Shown piece by piece: positions 1-8,782 of a stretch of 64,000 bases of DNA (within the stretch, counting starts at the first letter, position 1; every line of letters begins with the position of its first letter). The notes beneath the pieces were generated by a model that was given only the letters and a program-made list of their open reading frames with translations, had not been told where the DNA came from and made no database searches. The translations under genes and the position numbers were made by a program. Source of the DNA: Corynebacterium phocae (lineage in GTDB: Bacteria; Actinomycetota; Actinomycetes; Mycobacteriales; Mycobacteriaceae); the NCBI RefSeq assembly GCF_008693075.1, contig NZ_VXKJ01000030.1:1-64000 (forward strand). The letters are read 5' to 3'.

Positions 1-74
1 ACCCGGAAGCTAAGCCTGCCCGCGCTGATGGTACTGCACCCGGGAGGGTGTGGGAGAGTAAGTTACCGCCGACA
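1..74 (+). rRNA. 5S ribosomal RNA, 3' part
   Basis: The window opens inside a 5S rRNA. The conserved 3' half is readable: a GATGGTACTGCA segment, then GGGAGAGTAAGT and ACCGCCGAC at the end. The 5' part lies before the window, so this is the end of an rRNA operon on the plus strand. The exact 3' end is uncertain by a few bases. Confidence 0.9.
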
Positions 75-108
75 TAAAAACATAACACAACAAAATAAAG
101 CAAACAGC

Positions 109-138
109 AAAGAGCCTAGACAAACGTCTAGGCTCTTT
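109..138 (+). terminator. rRNA operon terminator
   Basis: A perfect 13-bp stem (AAAGAGCCTAGAC with its complement) closes a 4-base AAAC loop and runs into a T-rich tail. It lies about 35 bases after the 5S rRNA and is the obvious intrinsic terminator of the rRNA operon. Confidence 0.9.
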
Positions 139-263
139 CTGCGTTTTCACACCCTCCAAGCAACGCCTGGCTGGAGTGTTATCTCACAACCTAATACGGC
201 CTTTTCCAATGCCGGTTCGCCTAATTAGTTCATTCAAGGTAGTTGATCCTAATAAATGCAGTG

Positions 264-281
264 CAGTACTTGCCGGTACTG
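264..281. promoter_or_regulatory. palindrome upstream of ABC exporter genes
   Basis: CAGTAC, six bases, GTACTG forms an 18-bp palindrome about 50 bases before the GTG start of the ABC exporter ATPase gene. It is placed like an operator for a dimeric regulator. No regulator gene is adjacent and I cannot assign a family. Confidence 0.35.
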
Positions 282-332
282 TGGGCAGGGTATCGTTTTT
301 TAGTGAACTAATAAGTTGAGGAGTACCCCCAG

Positions 333-1061
333 GTGAATGGCATTGCGGCTAGAGCGGTTGATCTTTTTAAGCAATACGGTAAAGGTGACACGGCGGTGGT
401 GGCCCTAGACCATGTGAACGTGGAGTTTAGGCGCAACCAGTTCACCGCCATCATGGGGCCTTCGGGCTCGGGAAAATCCACGCTGATGCACACCATAGCC
501 GGGCTGGACTCCGCCACATCAGGTTCGGCCTTCATTGGGGATACGGATACCTCCCGGTTAAACGATAAAGACATTACCGCGCTACGGCGCGACCGCTTAG
601 GGTTTATCTTCCAATCCTTTAACCTTGTCCCTACGCTCTCAGCAGCTGAGAATATTACCTTGCCCACCGACATTGCCGGCCGCAACGTGGACCAGGACTG
701 GTTCGAGGAAATTACCACTCGGCTGGGGCTAAAAGCCAGGCTGGACCACCGCCCGGCCGAACTGTCCGGCGGCCAGCAGCAAAGGGTGGCGTGTGCGCGG
801 GCTCTGGTGAGCCGGCCGGAGATAATCTTTGGTGATGAGCCCACCGGCAACCTTGATTCCAACGCCTCAGCGGAGGTTTTAGGAATTTTGCGGCAGGCGG
901 TGGACCGGGATAACCAAACAGTAGTGATAGTCACGCACGACGCCAAGGCTGCCAGCTACGCGGACAGGGTGATTTTCCTCGCGGATGGCAAGGTTGTCAA
1001 TGACCTGGATAACCCCACTGTTGACTCGATTTATTCCGTTATCGCAGAAGTCGAGAACTAA
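333..1061 (+). CDS. ABC transporter ATP-binding protein (LolD/MacB type)
   Basis: ATPase subunit that should power the FtsX-like permease encoded immediately downstream. Walker A (GPSGSGKST, residues 42-50), signature motif (LSGGQ, about 144-148) and Walker B (IIFGDE, about 164-169, followed by PT) are intact, and the 242-aa length is normal for the family. The GTG start is preceded by GAGGAG at 318-323 with good spacing. Two bases separate it from the permease gene, so the two form an operon. Relatives move lipids, lipoproteins or antimicrobial peptides; the substrate here cannot be told. Confidence 0.93.
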   Translation: MNGIAARAVDLFKQYGKGDTAVVALDHVNVEFRRNQFTAIMGPSGSGKSTLMHTIAGLDSATSGSAFIGDTDTSRLNDKDITALRRDRLGFIFQSFNLVPTLSAAENITLPTDIAGRNVDQDWFEEITTRLGLKARLDHRPAELSGGQQQRVACARALVSRPEIIFGDEPTGNLDSNASAEVLGILRQAVDRDNQTVVIVTHDAKAASYADRVIFLADGKVVNDLDNPTVDSIYSVIAEVEN

Positions 1062-1063
1062 GC

Positions 1064-3568
1064 ATGGCTTCTACTATGCAGCGGGTTTCACTGCGCAATG
1101 TGGTGGCGCACAAGTTGAGGCTGGCCCTTACCGTGCTCACCGTGGTTCTTGGCACGTCCTTTATTGCGGGTTCGTTCATGTTCACCAACTCCTTGTCCAA
1201 TACGTTTGACCAGGTTCTCAGTACCGCTTTCACTGGGGTTGATGCGGCAGTCTCCGGCACGGTGGACGCGCCGTTGGATGAACAGATGCGCCAGCGTTTG
1301 CTGGCAGATGACAAGGTAGACCGCGTCAACGTGGCATCTAATCAGAACGTGGTGGTGGCTGATAGTCACTTGAAGGCCTTTCAAGCGCGTTCGGGTCAGT
1401 CCATGCTTATGCCTTATTACCCACCGGAGGAATCCGTGGGCCCGCCTAACGAGATAGTTGATGGCCGAGCCCCGGCCGAATCCGGGGAGGTGTTACTTAA
1501 TGAAACCGCGGCGGAGCAGTTTGGGGTAAGGATTGGTGACAAACTGATTGTGGTCAACCCAGATGGCCGTGATGACGTCACAGTGGTAGGAATCATCCAA
1601 CCCACGGTGGTCAACGGCGGCATCATCGTGCTTTCTGCGGCCGACGCTTTCGTGGAGCGCTATGGCACTCCCAATCAGGTCACTGTTGGCGCGGCAGACG
1701 GTACCAGCGCGGATGAGTTAGTGGCCCATATAGAACGCGCCTTTCCGGAGCTAGAAGTTGAGGCGGGGGAGAAGCTGGAAGAGAGGATTTCCGGCATCAT
1801 CTCCAATGCCCTGACCTTTGTGAACTACTTCCTTATCGCCTTTGGGCTCATTGCGTTGTTGGTGGGCACTTTCATCATTGCCAACACTTTCTCCATGATT
1901 GTGGCGCAACGAACAAGGGAGTTTGCGCTGCTGCGCGCACTGGGTGCTAGCCGGGTTCAGATTACCCAGTCGGTAGTTCTGGAGGCTTTCCTGGTGGGGC
2001 TTTTTGGCTCCGCGCTGGGGGTCGTTGCCGGAATGGGCTTGGTAGTGGCTATCAAGGCGTTCCTTGGCACGCAGGGTTTGGACATGGGGCCGGGCTTGGG
2101 ACTGTCCGCAAGCTCGGTCATAGCCCCACTTGTTATCGGGGTCGTTGTCACTATTATCTCCGCTTGGACTCCCGCGCGGCGTGCCGGTGCGGTGAAACCG
2201 GTGGAAGCTATGCGCAGTACTGAAGCTGCTGCGGGGAGCTCCTTGAAAGTCCGGACCGTAGCTGGTCTTACGCTGATGCTGGCAGGCGCTGCTGCCGCTG
2301 CAGCCACGCTGTTCGTAGACTTTGACACCAAGCCTGGTGCCATTGTGGTGGGCACCGGCGCATTCGGCGTTATCGTTGGTTTCTTCCTGGCCGGCCCTGC
2401 TCTAGCTTTGCCGGTTGTCCCGGCGCTGGGAAGGTTAATCGGTGCGCCCTTCGGATCTATCGGAAAGCTCGCGGCCACCAACTCTGGGCGCAACCCCCGC
2501 CGTACCGCCGCCACCGCCTTTGCCTTGACGCTGGGGGTCGCGCTGGTGACGGCAATCGGTATGCTGGGCGCGACTATGAAGGCCTCCGTGGCAGAAACTG
2601 TGGAGTCCAATATTTCTGCGGACTTCATCCTTACAGGTCCTCCCGGCGGCCAGTTTCCCACTCCCAGCGAAACCTCAGAGCGCGCGGCCGGTGTGAACGG
2701 CGTGGATCAGGTGGTGTCGTTGGAGCTGGCCCCGGTAGCAGTAGATGGGCAGTTCGCTTACTCTTACGGCCCGCAGTTCCAGGTAACCAACTTGATTGAT
2801 GCGGATCCCAGCAAGATGATTGAGTTCGACATGGTGGAGGGCACCGGCAGCTTCGAGGAAGGCCTCATTGCTACTGCGGAGTATGCGGAGCAACAAGGCT
2901 GGAAGTTAGGGCAGTCACTCCCGGTCACGCAGGAGGGCAAGCTCTTGGGAGAGGCGGAGTTGAAGGGGATCTTTGCTGCCAATCACGTATTTGAGAACAT
3001 GGCCCTGGTCACCGATATCGTTCCGGAGGATATCCGCAACGTAGCCATGGTGGCCGTTAATGGGTCGGGGGATTCGCTGCGCGAGGATCTAGAGAAATCC
3101 GTCGCGGACCTGGTGGTAGTACAGGTAATGTCAGGGGAGGAATACGCCGGGCAGGCGGCCAGCGCCATCAACCAGATGCTGGCCATCCTGTACGGGCTGC
3201 TGGCGCTCTCAGTCATCATCGCCGTCCTGGGCATCATTAACACGCTGACCCTGGGCGTTATTGAAAGGCGCCAGGAGGTTGGCATGCTGCGCGCGGTGGG
3301 AACCCAACGCCGGCAGATTAAGACCATGATTACCTTGGAGGCGGTGCAGATTGCCATCTTCGGCGCGCTGTCTGGCGTGCTCATTGGCTTTGGCCTGGGG
3401 TGGTCGTTCATTGACGTCCTGGCGGATTCCGGGCTGCAGCAGGCCACAGTGCCGTGGGACATCATTGGCATCATGCTGGCGGGCTCCGGGGTAGTGGGCG
3501 TTATTGCCGCACTGTGGCCGGCCAGCCGGGCAGCCAAGACGCCGCCGCTAGAGGCTATTGCTGACTAG
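1064..3568 (+). CDS. ABC transporter permease, FtsX-like, duplicated
   Basis: 834-aa membrane subunit of the exporter. It starts with an N-terminal membrane anchor (residues about 20-40) followed by an extracytoplasmic MacB-type domain. FtsX-like three-helix regions lie near residues 250-385 and 710-825, with further helices near 395-460, which gives the duplicated permease layout common in actinobacteria. Its last 21 bases overlap the 3' end of the convergent fluoride-channel gene. It works with the ATPase at 333-1061; the substrate is unknown. Confidence 0.9.
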   Translation: MASTMQRVSLRNVVAHKLRLALTVLTVVLGTSFIAGSFMFTNSLSNTFDQVLSTAFTGVDAAVSGTVDAPLDEQMRQRLLADDKVDRVNVASNQNVVVADSHLKAFQARSGQSMLMPYYPPEESVGPPNEIVDGRAPAESGEVLLNETAAEQFGVRIGDKLIVVNPDGRDDVTVVGIIQPTVVNGGIIVLSAADAFVERYGTPNQVTVGAADGTSADELVAHIERAFPELEVEAGEKLEERISGIISNALTFVNYFLIAFGLIALLVGTFIIANTFSMIVAQRTREFALLRALGASRVQITQSVVLEAFLVGLFGSALGVVAGMGLVVAIKAFLGTQGLDMGPGLGLSASSVIAPLVIGVVVTIISAWTPARRAGAVKPVEAMRSTEAAAGSSLKVRTVAGLTLMLAGAAAAAATLFVDFDTKPGAIVVGTGAFGVIVGFFLAGPALALPVVPALGRLIGAPFGSIGKLAATNSGRNPRRTAATAFALTLGVALVTAIGMLGATMKASVAETVESNISADFILTGPPGGQFPTPSETSERAAGVNGVDQVVSLELAPVAVDGQFAYSYGPQFQVTNLIDADPSKMIEFDMVEGTGSFEEGLIATAEYAEQQGWKLGQSLPVTQEGKLLGEAELKGIFAANHVFENMALVTDIVPEDIRNVAMVAVNGSGDSLREDLEKSVADLVVVQVMSGEEYAGQAASAINQMLAILYGLLALSVIIAVLGIINTLTLGVIERRQEVGMLRAVGTQRRQIKTMITLEAVQIAIFGALSGVLIGFGLGWSFIDVLADSGLQQATVPWDIIGIMLAGSGVVGVIAALWPASRAAKTPPLEAIAD

Positions 3569-3925
3569 GAGTGTGCCCACCCGTAACCCGTAGTGGAAGA
3601 CCATCAGCCCTATGGTGATGGTGAAAAAGGAGTACAAGCCAGCGCGTTTGTACTCCTTTCGCTGCAACATCAGGCCCAGCTCCTTGGCCAAAGTGGACCA
3701 GGTGGACAGCCCGCCGGCCAGCCCGGTGATGACCAGCGCGGAGTAAACGTCCCCCAGCTCAGCGGCGCGGTAGAGGCCAACTGCTATGCCGATGCCCGCC
3801 GCGCCCACAATGTTGGCGGCAAAAGTCCCGGCCGGAACGCCGTCAAAGAGGCGGGAAAAGCCGTAGCGCGCCATCCCGCCCAGGAATCCGCCCACGGCGA
3901 TACCAAGGATAACCAGAGCAATCAT
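3548..3925 (-). CDS. crcB: fluoride channel CrcB/FluC, second subunit
   Basis: Small four-helix membrane protein of about 125 aa that exports fluoride. An upstream in-frame extension is open, but the ATG at 3925 is preferred: it gives a typical N-terminus (MIALVILG) and overlaps the stop of the partner gene in an ATGA. The sequence shows the family's GGxxGGMARYG and GLAGGLSTWST regions. Its 3' end overlaps the convergent permease gene by 21 bp. Together with its neighbour it probably makes a heteromeric two-subunit channel, as in other Gram-positives with paired genes. Confidence 0.9.
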   Translation of the reverse strand: MIALVILGIAVGGFLGGMARYGFSRLFDGVPAGTFAANIVGAAGIGIAVGLYRAAELGDVYSALVITGLAGGLSTWSTLAKELGLMLQRKEYKRAGLYSFFTITIGLMVFHYGLRVGTLLVSNSL

Positions 3926-4245
3926 TTCTGTACCCCCACGCGGTGGCCCAGCAGGTATGCGCCCACGCAGCCAATTAGCGTGGCCAGCACGTAAGCCAGC
4001 GCCCACCCGGCGTCCAAGTCATAGGTGAGAAGGGCGAAGGCCGCGAAGGAGGTAAAGCCTCCCAGGACCCCGGTGCCCCAGAACTTGCCGGGCTTGGCGT
4101 AGCCCATCGCCGCGGAGCCGGCCACGTTGATGAGCAGGAGCGGCCACAGGGGATTGGCGCCAGCGGCGGACAATAACGCTGTCAGGGCGTACCTGGCCAG
4201 CGCGCCGAGCGCCGCGCCGGTTCCAATTGTGAGGGCTTCTTTCAT
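3922..4245 (-). CDS. crcB: fluoride channel CrcB/FluC, first subunit
   Basis: 107-aa four-helix fluoride channel subunit, first gene of the pair. It shows the N-terminal GAALGALARY motif and the central GGFTSFAAFALLTYD region that carries the conserved polar track. The ATGA overlap with the second subunit implies translational coupling and equal supply. I looked for a fluoride riboswitch in the short upstream region and saw none. Confidence 0.9.
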   Translation of the reverse strand: MKEALTIGTGAALGALARYALTALLSAAGANPLWPLLLINVAGSAAMGYAKPGKFWGTGVLGGFTSFAAFALLTYDLDAGWALAYVLATLIGCVGAYLLGHRVGVQK

Positions 4246-4364
4246 GCCTTTTAGCCTACCGTGTGAACGGTTTCACCCCGAGCGGGGTTAGTTTTGCTGC
4301 AGGATTGTCAAAAAGAGAGGAAAATGGAGGAGTTACTGTCTAACCTCTACAAGGAGTTTGCCTC

Positions 4365-5984
4365 ATGGCCCACGAGCGCGCCGGTCAACCTGCACAGCCG
4401 GAAGATTTAATTGATATTGCCAACGTGGTTTCCGCGTATTACACGCGCAAGCCAGACGTGGAAATCCCGGGCCAGGAGGTGGCTTTTGGCACCTCGGGAC
4501 ACCGGGGTTCCTCGTTGGACACTGCGTTTAACGAAGAGCACATTTTGGCCATCACGCAGGCCATTTGTGACTACCGCGCCACGCAAGGCACCACTGGACC
4601 ACTGTTTATCGGCCGCGACACCCACGCGCTGTCCGAGCCCGCTATGATTTCCGCGCTGGAGGTACTGGTTGCCAACGGTGTCGATGTCCGCGTTGACGCC
4701 GATGGCCGCTACACGCCCACCCCGGCAGTGTCCCACGCCATTTTGAACACGGAGAATTCCGACGGCATTGTAGTCACCCCGTCCCATAACCCACCGCGCG
4801 ACGGCGGCTTTAAATACAACGCCGCCAACGGCGGCCCAGCGGACACGGACGCTACTGACTGGATAGCCCACCATGCTAACCGTTACCTCAAGAAGAACCT
4901 GGACGGCGTATTCCGCACCCCGGTTACTGGCGTCCTGGATGAGCGCGTGACGCCGTATGATTTCAAGACCAACTACGTGCGGGACTTGCGCAACGTTGTG
5001 GATATGGAGGCCATCGCCAAGGCCGGCGTGCGGATTGGTGCGGACCCCATGGGCGGGGCATCGGTAGATTATTGGGGCGCAATCGCTGAGGAATACGGAC
5101 TGCAACTTAGCGTGGTCAACCCGCTGGTAGACGCCACCTTCCGGTTTATGACCTTGGATACGGACGGCAAAATACGCATGGACTGCTCCAGTGCGGACGC
5201 CATGGCCTCGCTCATCCACACCCGTGACGAGTTCGACATTGCCACGGGCAATGACGCTGACGCTGACCGCCACGGGATCATCACCCCGGACGCCGGGCTG
5301 ATGAACCCCAACCACTACCTGGCTGTGGCCATAGATTACCTGCTCACGCACCGCCCCAACTGGGATAAAAACGCCGGGATTGGCAAGACTTTGGTGTCTT
5401 CTTCCATGATCGACCGCGTGGTGGCCTCGCACGGGCGCCGCCTGGTAGAGGTCCCCGTGGGATTCAAGTGGTTTGTTGATGGCCTCATCTCCGGAGATAT
5501 CGGCTTTGGCGGTGAGGAATCCGCAGGAGCGTCATTCCTGCGCTTCGATGGTACGGTGTGGTCAACCGACAAGGATGGGCTCATCATGGATCTTTTGGCC
5601 GCAGAGATCTTGGCAGTAACCGGCAAGACGCCCTCGCAGCGTTATGCGGAGATGGCCCAAGAATTCGGCGAGCCCGTCTACGCGCGTACCGACGCCCCGG
5701 CCAACCGCGAGCAAAAGGCAGTGCTCAAATCCCTCAGCCCGGAGCAGGTGTCTGCCAATGAACTGGCGGGGGAGAGTATAGTTGCTAAATTGACCGCAGC
5801 CCCTGGCAACGGTGCCGCTTTGGGCGGGCTTAAAGTTGTGACGGAAAACGCGTGGTTTGCCGCGCGTCCCTCCGGCACAGAGGACAAGTACAAGATCTAT
5901 GCTGAGTCTTTCCAAGGGCAAAGCCATTTGGAAGAAGTCCAGGAGCAGGCCCAGCAGTTGGTCACCAAAGTCCTGGGTAATTAA
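4365..5984 (+). CDS. pgm: phosphoglucomutase (alpha-D-glucose phosphate-specific)
   Basis: Interconverts glucose 1-phosphate and glucose 6-phosphate, feeding glycogen, trehalose and cell-wall sugar synthesis. The 539-aa length matches the E. coli Pgm type. Visible motifs are the active-site loop TPSHNPP with phospho-Ser140, the metal loop DADADRHG, the sugar loop GEESAGAS, and the C-terminal phosphate loop [10 protein letters not shown]. The ATG follows AAGGAG closely. It is divergent from the fluoride channel pair and followed by the MauE/DsbA-like genes. Confidence 0.96.
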   Translation: MAHERAGQPAQPEDLIDIANVVSAYYTRKPDVEIPGQEVAFGTSGHRGSSLDTAFNEEHILAITQAICDYRATQGTTGPLFIGRDTHALSEPAMISALEVLVANGVDVRVDADGRYTPTPAVSHAILNTENSDGIVVTPSHNPPRDGGFKYNAANGGPADTDATDWIAHHANRYLKKNLDGVFRTPVTGVLDERVTPYDFKTNYVRDLRNVVDMEAIAKAGVRIGADPMGGASVDYWGAIAEEYGLQLSVVNPLVDATFRFMTLDTDGKIRMDCSSADAMASLIHTRDEFDIATGNDADADRHGIITPDAGLMNPNHYLAVAIDYLLTHRPNWDKNAGIGKTLVSSSMIDRVVASHGRRLVEVPVGFKWFVDGLISGDIGFGGEESAGASFLRFDGTVWSTDKDGLIMDLLAAEILAVTGKTPSQRYAEMAQEFGEPVYARTDAPANREQKAVLKSLSPEQVSANELAGESIVAKLTAAPGNGAALGGLKVVTENAWFAARPSGTEDKYKIYAESFQGQSHLEEVQEQAQQLVTKVLGN

Positions 5985-6007
5985 GAAAACTAGAGGATAT
6001 CAAAATT

Positions 6008-6475
6008 GTGAATAAGCCCACGCTCAACAAGGCGCTCGTGCTAGACGTCATCAGCGCCTTTGCGCGTTTCTATATGGCCTATATCTGGATCAAGGCAGGA
6101 CTGGCCAAGCTCGGTGAACACCTCTCGGTAACGCAGACTATCAAGGCTTACGGGATTTTCACCCCGGAGTGGTCAGATTACCTAGCCAACCTCATTGGGC
6201 CTTTGGAAATAGCCGGCGGCGTCTTGCTGCTCCTGGGGCTTTTCCTCCGGCAGTCCGCTGTTGTGGGCACCATAGTCTTGACGTTGTTTATGATAGGTAT
6301 CGCCCAAGCGTGGGGACGCGGTTTGGGGATAGACTGCGGTTGCTTTAGCGTAAACCCAGGTGATGATGCCCAAGTTATGAACTACATCAAAACCTTGTTG
6401 CGCGATGTCTTCTACGTCTTCCTCATGGTGTGGACCATCTGGCGGCCTTTCAAGAAGTTCGCCCTACACCCCTAG
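6008..6475 (+). CDS. MauE/DoxX family redox membrane protein
   Basis: 155-aa four-helix membrane protein of the MauE/DoxX family, which supports disulfide or redox chemistry at the membrane. GTG start after AGAGGA. A conserved-looking Cys110-Gly-Cys112 pair (IDCGCF) sits in the loop before the last helix. The next gene is a membrane-anchored CPHC oxidoreductase, so I infer that this protein exchanges electrons with it, perhaps as the reoxidation partner in place of DsbB or VKOR. That role is inferred from context. Confidence 0.8.
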   Translation: MNKPTLNKALVLDVISAFARFYMAYIWIKAGLAKLGEHLSVTQTIKAYGIFTPEWSDYLANLIGPLEIAGGVLLLLGLFLRQSAVVGTIVLTLFMIGIAQAWGRGLGIDCGCFSVNPGDDAQVMNYIKTLLRDVFYVFLMVWTIWRPFKKFALHP

Positions 6476-6565
6476 AACAACCTGGACCCCTGGAACTCCC
6501 TAGTTCCCTAGAACCCCCTGCACCCTTCACATACCGAATAACACTCCACAAAAGGATAATAAACA

Positions 6566-7312
6566 GTGAGTATCAAAGTTTCAGACCCCAACTCCAAGAG
6601 TAACTCCGGCTTCATCTGGGCCCTAGTAGTGCTTTTGGCAATAGTCGCCGCCGTCATCGGCTACATTGTGTGGAATGGTCAGAACGCAAAAACCGAACAC
6701 CTGGCTGAGCGTGAGGTAGAGCAAGTTGCCATGACCATGGAATACGATCCAGAGGACCCCGCTGTAGTCCTGTCTTCCGACAAAGCGGACAAAGACACCA
6801 AGACCTTTGACCTTTATGAGGACGCGTCCTGTCCTCACTGCAGCGAGTTGGCTGAGGCCACCGACGCCGATATGAAGACCGCCATCGAGGCCGGTGAGAT
6901 CAACGTGGCCATCCACCCACTGAGCTTCCTGGACGGCAAGGACTTTGAAAACCAAGACGGCCACTCCACCAAGGCAGTAGCGGCCCTCCTGGCAGCCGCT
7001 CAGGCCGGTGACGCTACCACCTACTGGAACCTGCGCAAGGTCATCTTTGAACAGCAACAGGACATCTACAACAAGTGGACCATGTCAGACTTTGCCAACG
7101 CGGCCAAGGAACTAGGTGCGGACTCCAAGACCGTGAAGGCCATTGAGGACGCGGATTTGAAAGAGGCCGGCAAGGCCGCCGGTGCCAACGCCGCCAAGCT
7201 AGAAAAGGAAACCGGGAAGCTTTCCTCCCCGCGCGTGATCTTCGAAGGCAAGGACCTCAACAGCGAAACCGAGCCGATTACCGACTGGGTTGAGCTAGCA
7301 AAGTCCAAGTAG
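6566..7312 (+). CDS. mdbA: membrane-anchored DsbA-like thiol-disulfide oxidoreductase
   Basis: 248-aa protein with an N-terminal membrane anchor (residues about 15-36) and an extracytoplasmic thioredoxin/DsbA fold. The active site is Cys89-Pro-His-Cys92 and the cis-proline loop is near SSPRVIF. Length, anchor, CPHC and gene order (near pgm and nrd) match MdbA, the main disulfide-forming enzyme of C. diphtheriae that folds exported proteins including pilins. GTG start with AAAGGA upstream. The symbol is by resemblance, not by search. Confidence 0.8.
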   Translation: MSIKVSDPNSKSNSGFIWALVVLLAIVAAVIGYIVWNGQNAKTEHLAEREVEQVAMTMEYDPEDPAVVLSSDKADKDTKTFDLYEDASCPHCSELAEATDADMKTAIEAGEINVAIHPLSFLDGKDFENQDGHSTKAVAALLAAAQAGDATTYWNLRKVIFEQQQDIYNKWTMSDFANAAKELGADSKTVKAIEDADLKEAGKAAGANAAKLEKETGKLSSPRVIFEGKDLNSETEPITDWVELAKSK

Positions 7313-7389
7313 ACAGGCGATTTGGTATCTAAACCAACCGCGTATAAAATGGTGCGAGTTGAAACAAAGAGTTTCCACGAGCACCACTT

Positions 7390-7462
7390 GGGGCTATGGC
7401 GCAGCTGGTAGCGCACCACACTGGCAGTGTGGGGGTCACGGGTTCGAATCCCGTTAGCTCCA
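7390..7462 (+). tRNA. tRNA-Ala (anticodon GGC)
   Basis: Complete cloverleaf: acceptor GGGGCTA pairs with TAGCTCC, the anticodon stem CCACA/TGTGG encloses a CTGGCAG loop with anticodon GGC, and the T-loop is TTCGAAT. Discriminator base A at 7462; the CCA tail is not encoded. Confidence 0.96.
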
Positions 7463-7467
7463 CTTTC

Positions 7468-7500
7468 ACTCCCCGTTAGAACACCGTTCTGACGGGGAGT
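7468..7500 (+). terminator. terminator after tRNA-Ala
   Basis: A 15-bp stem starting ACTCCCCGTT, with one wobble pair and a 3-base loop, is followed by TTCTTCTATTT. It ends the tRNA transcript. Confidence 0.85.
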
Positions 7501-7621
7501 TCTTCTATTTCCCGGGGCTCTTCGGAAATGGGTTCTTCGGAAATGCGTGGGGTCTGGGGGTTCCGACTCCTGCTGGAGGGGGTAAGAAAAACTGGTGGTG
7601 GGTTTCGTATAATTTCAGTCT

Positions 7622-7732
7622 GTGAACAAAGAAAATACTACAAAACCCACCGCCATTGACTATAGCAAAACCGTCCATGAGATGGTGGGCTTCAAGGACG
7701 TAAGAGGCGCTTCGGATATTTCCGGGGTCTAG
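7622..7732 (+). CDS. possible leaderless 36-aa peptide
   Basis: A short frame begins at GTG (7622) nine bases after a consensus TATAAT at 7608-7613, where a leaderless transcript would start. The peptide begins MNKENTTKPTAIDY and is hydrophilic. It stops at a TAG inside a 460-bp gap after tRNA-Ala. It could be a real small protein or the remnant 5' end of a lost gene. I recognise no family. Confidence 0.25.
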   Translation: MNKENTTKPTAIDYSKTVHEMVGFKDVRGASDISGV

Positions 7733-7752
7733 GGGGTGCGGATGGCAGAACT

Positions 7753-7797
7753 CGGTGCTTAAGGTCAAAAACCGTGCCAACAGATGGTTAAGCACCG
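7753..7797. repeat. inverted repeat in intergenic region
   Basis: CGGTGCTTAA at 7753-7762 is exactly complementary to TTAAGCACCG at 7788-7797, with 25 bases between. There is no T-tail, so it is not a simple terminator. The rest of 7501-7960 shows no convincing gene apart from the small frame at 7622. Confidence 0.5.
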
Positions 7798-7960
7798 CGT
7801 TGTGCCAACCTGTGGCGCTAGCGCTGGGGCCTTTGGGGACGCGGTAAAAAATCCCAGGACCCGCCCATCTCCGAAGCGCCAAATTAGTTGCCGGGCGAGA
7901 ATGGGTGAGGGGTACGTATGTGGCGATGAAACACCCGCTTCATTGGGTTAGGCTGGGGGA

Positions 7961-8677
7961 ATGTACACCAAGCAAGTTAATCATCCTGATCAAGCCGGCG
8001 CGGAGGCCGCGGGGCTGGCGTGGCTGGCGGAGGCCGTACCGGAGGTGGTGGCAACGGTGGTGGGCACCACCTCGCACTCGATTAGCACCCAGCGCGTGCG
8101 CGAGGCCCAGCCCACGGCCAAGGCTGCGCGCGCGTTTGGGGCGCGCTTGAGGCGGGTCCATGACGCGGGCGCGCCAGCCTTTGGCAGCCCACCGGCGGGC
8201 TGGGAGGGCAAGAACTACATCGGCAGGGTGGAGCAGGATTGCAGCCCTGGGGATGATTGGGGGATCTTCTACGCCCGGCAGCGCGTCCGGTCCTTTAGCC
8301 GAGCCACGCCCTTGCCAAAGTCCACGGAATCCGCCGTGGAGGAGGCGTGTGAGCTCATCGAGATCACCGAGTGGGATGTAAGCCCCGCACGCATCCATGG
8401 GGACTTGTGGGCCGGAAACGTGATTTTCTCTGGGTCCAGCGCGGTGATGATTGACCCGGCTGCCCACGGCGGGCACCCGCACACCGACTTGGGCATGTTG
8501 GCGCTTTTCGGAGCCCCGTTTGTGGAGGAAATCTTTGCTGGCTACGGATTTAGCGAGTATGAGACCCTCCCCGTGCACCAGCTGCACCCCCTGGCAGTGC
8601 ACGCCCTGACCCATGGGCCCGGCTATTACCGGGCTTTGGAGCGCGCCGCGAAAGAAACTATCGAGCTGCTCGGTTGA
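7961..8677 (+). CDS. fructosamine kinase family protein
   Basis: 238-aa protein of the fructosamine kinase/APH-like kinase fold. The catalytic loop HGDLWAGN and the metal motif DPAAHGGH are both present, as in bacterial fructosamine and ketosamine kinases that phosphorylate glycated amines before deglycation. The N-terminal lobe is short compared with the usual 280-300 aa of the family, so ATP-binding elements may be reduced. It stands alone, between tRNA-Ala and nadE. Confidence 0.82.
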   Translation: MYTKQVNHPDQAGAEAAGLAWLAEAVPEVVATVVGTTSHSISTQRVREAQPTAKAARAFGARLRRVHDAGAPAFGSPPAGWEGKNYIGRVEQDCSPGDDWGIFYARQRVRSFSRATPLPKSTESAVEEACELIEITEWDVSPARIHGDLWAGNVIFSGSSAVMIDPAAHGGHPHTDLGMLALFGAPFVEEIFAGYGFSEYETLPVHQLHPLAVHALTHGPGYYRALERAAKETIELLG

Positions 8678-8782
8678 TGGTGGCCCGCAGTCGCTCGGGG
8701 CCGGGCGGCTTAATCGGTAGCTAGGGGTCAGTAGCCTGGGTTAGCGGCCTCGATTAGAGGCCTGGGTTAGAGGTATGGCCGC

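Noticed and set aside
1957-2661. 234-residue antisense frame inside the permease gene
   Set aside because: The GC-rich third-position bias of the true gene keeps the opposite strand open; it shows no domain features and no start site.
4246-4364. Fluoride riboswitch before the CrcB genes
   Set aside because: Only about 110 bases are available and I find neither the conserved GGxGAUGG-type start nor the pairing expected of the motif.
4407-5432. 341-residue antisense frame inside pgm
   Set aside because: The plus-strand phosphoglucomutase is unambiguous and the antisense translation resembles nothing.
7505-7882. 125-residue open frame on the minus strand between tRNA-Ala and the kinase gene
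   Set aside because: It starts and ends in intergenic DNA, has low-complexity Pro/His-rich sequence and no ribosome site, and overlaps the terminator tail and the small plus-strand frame.
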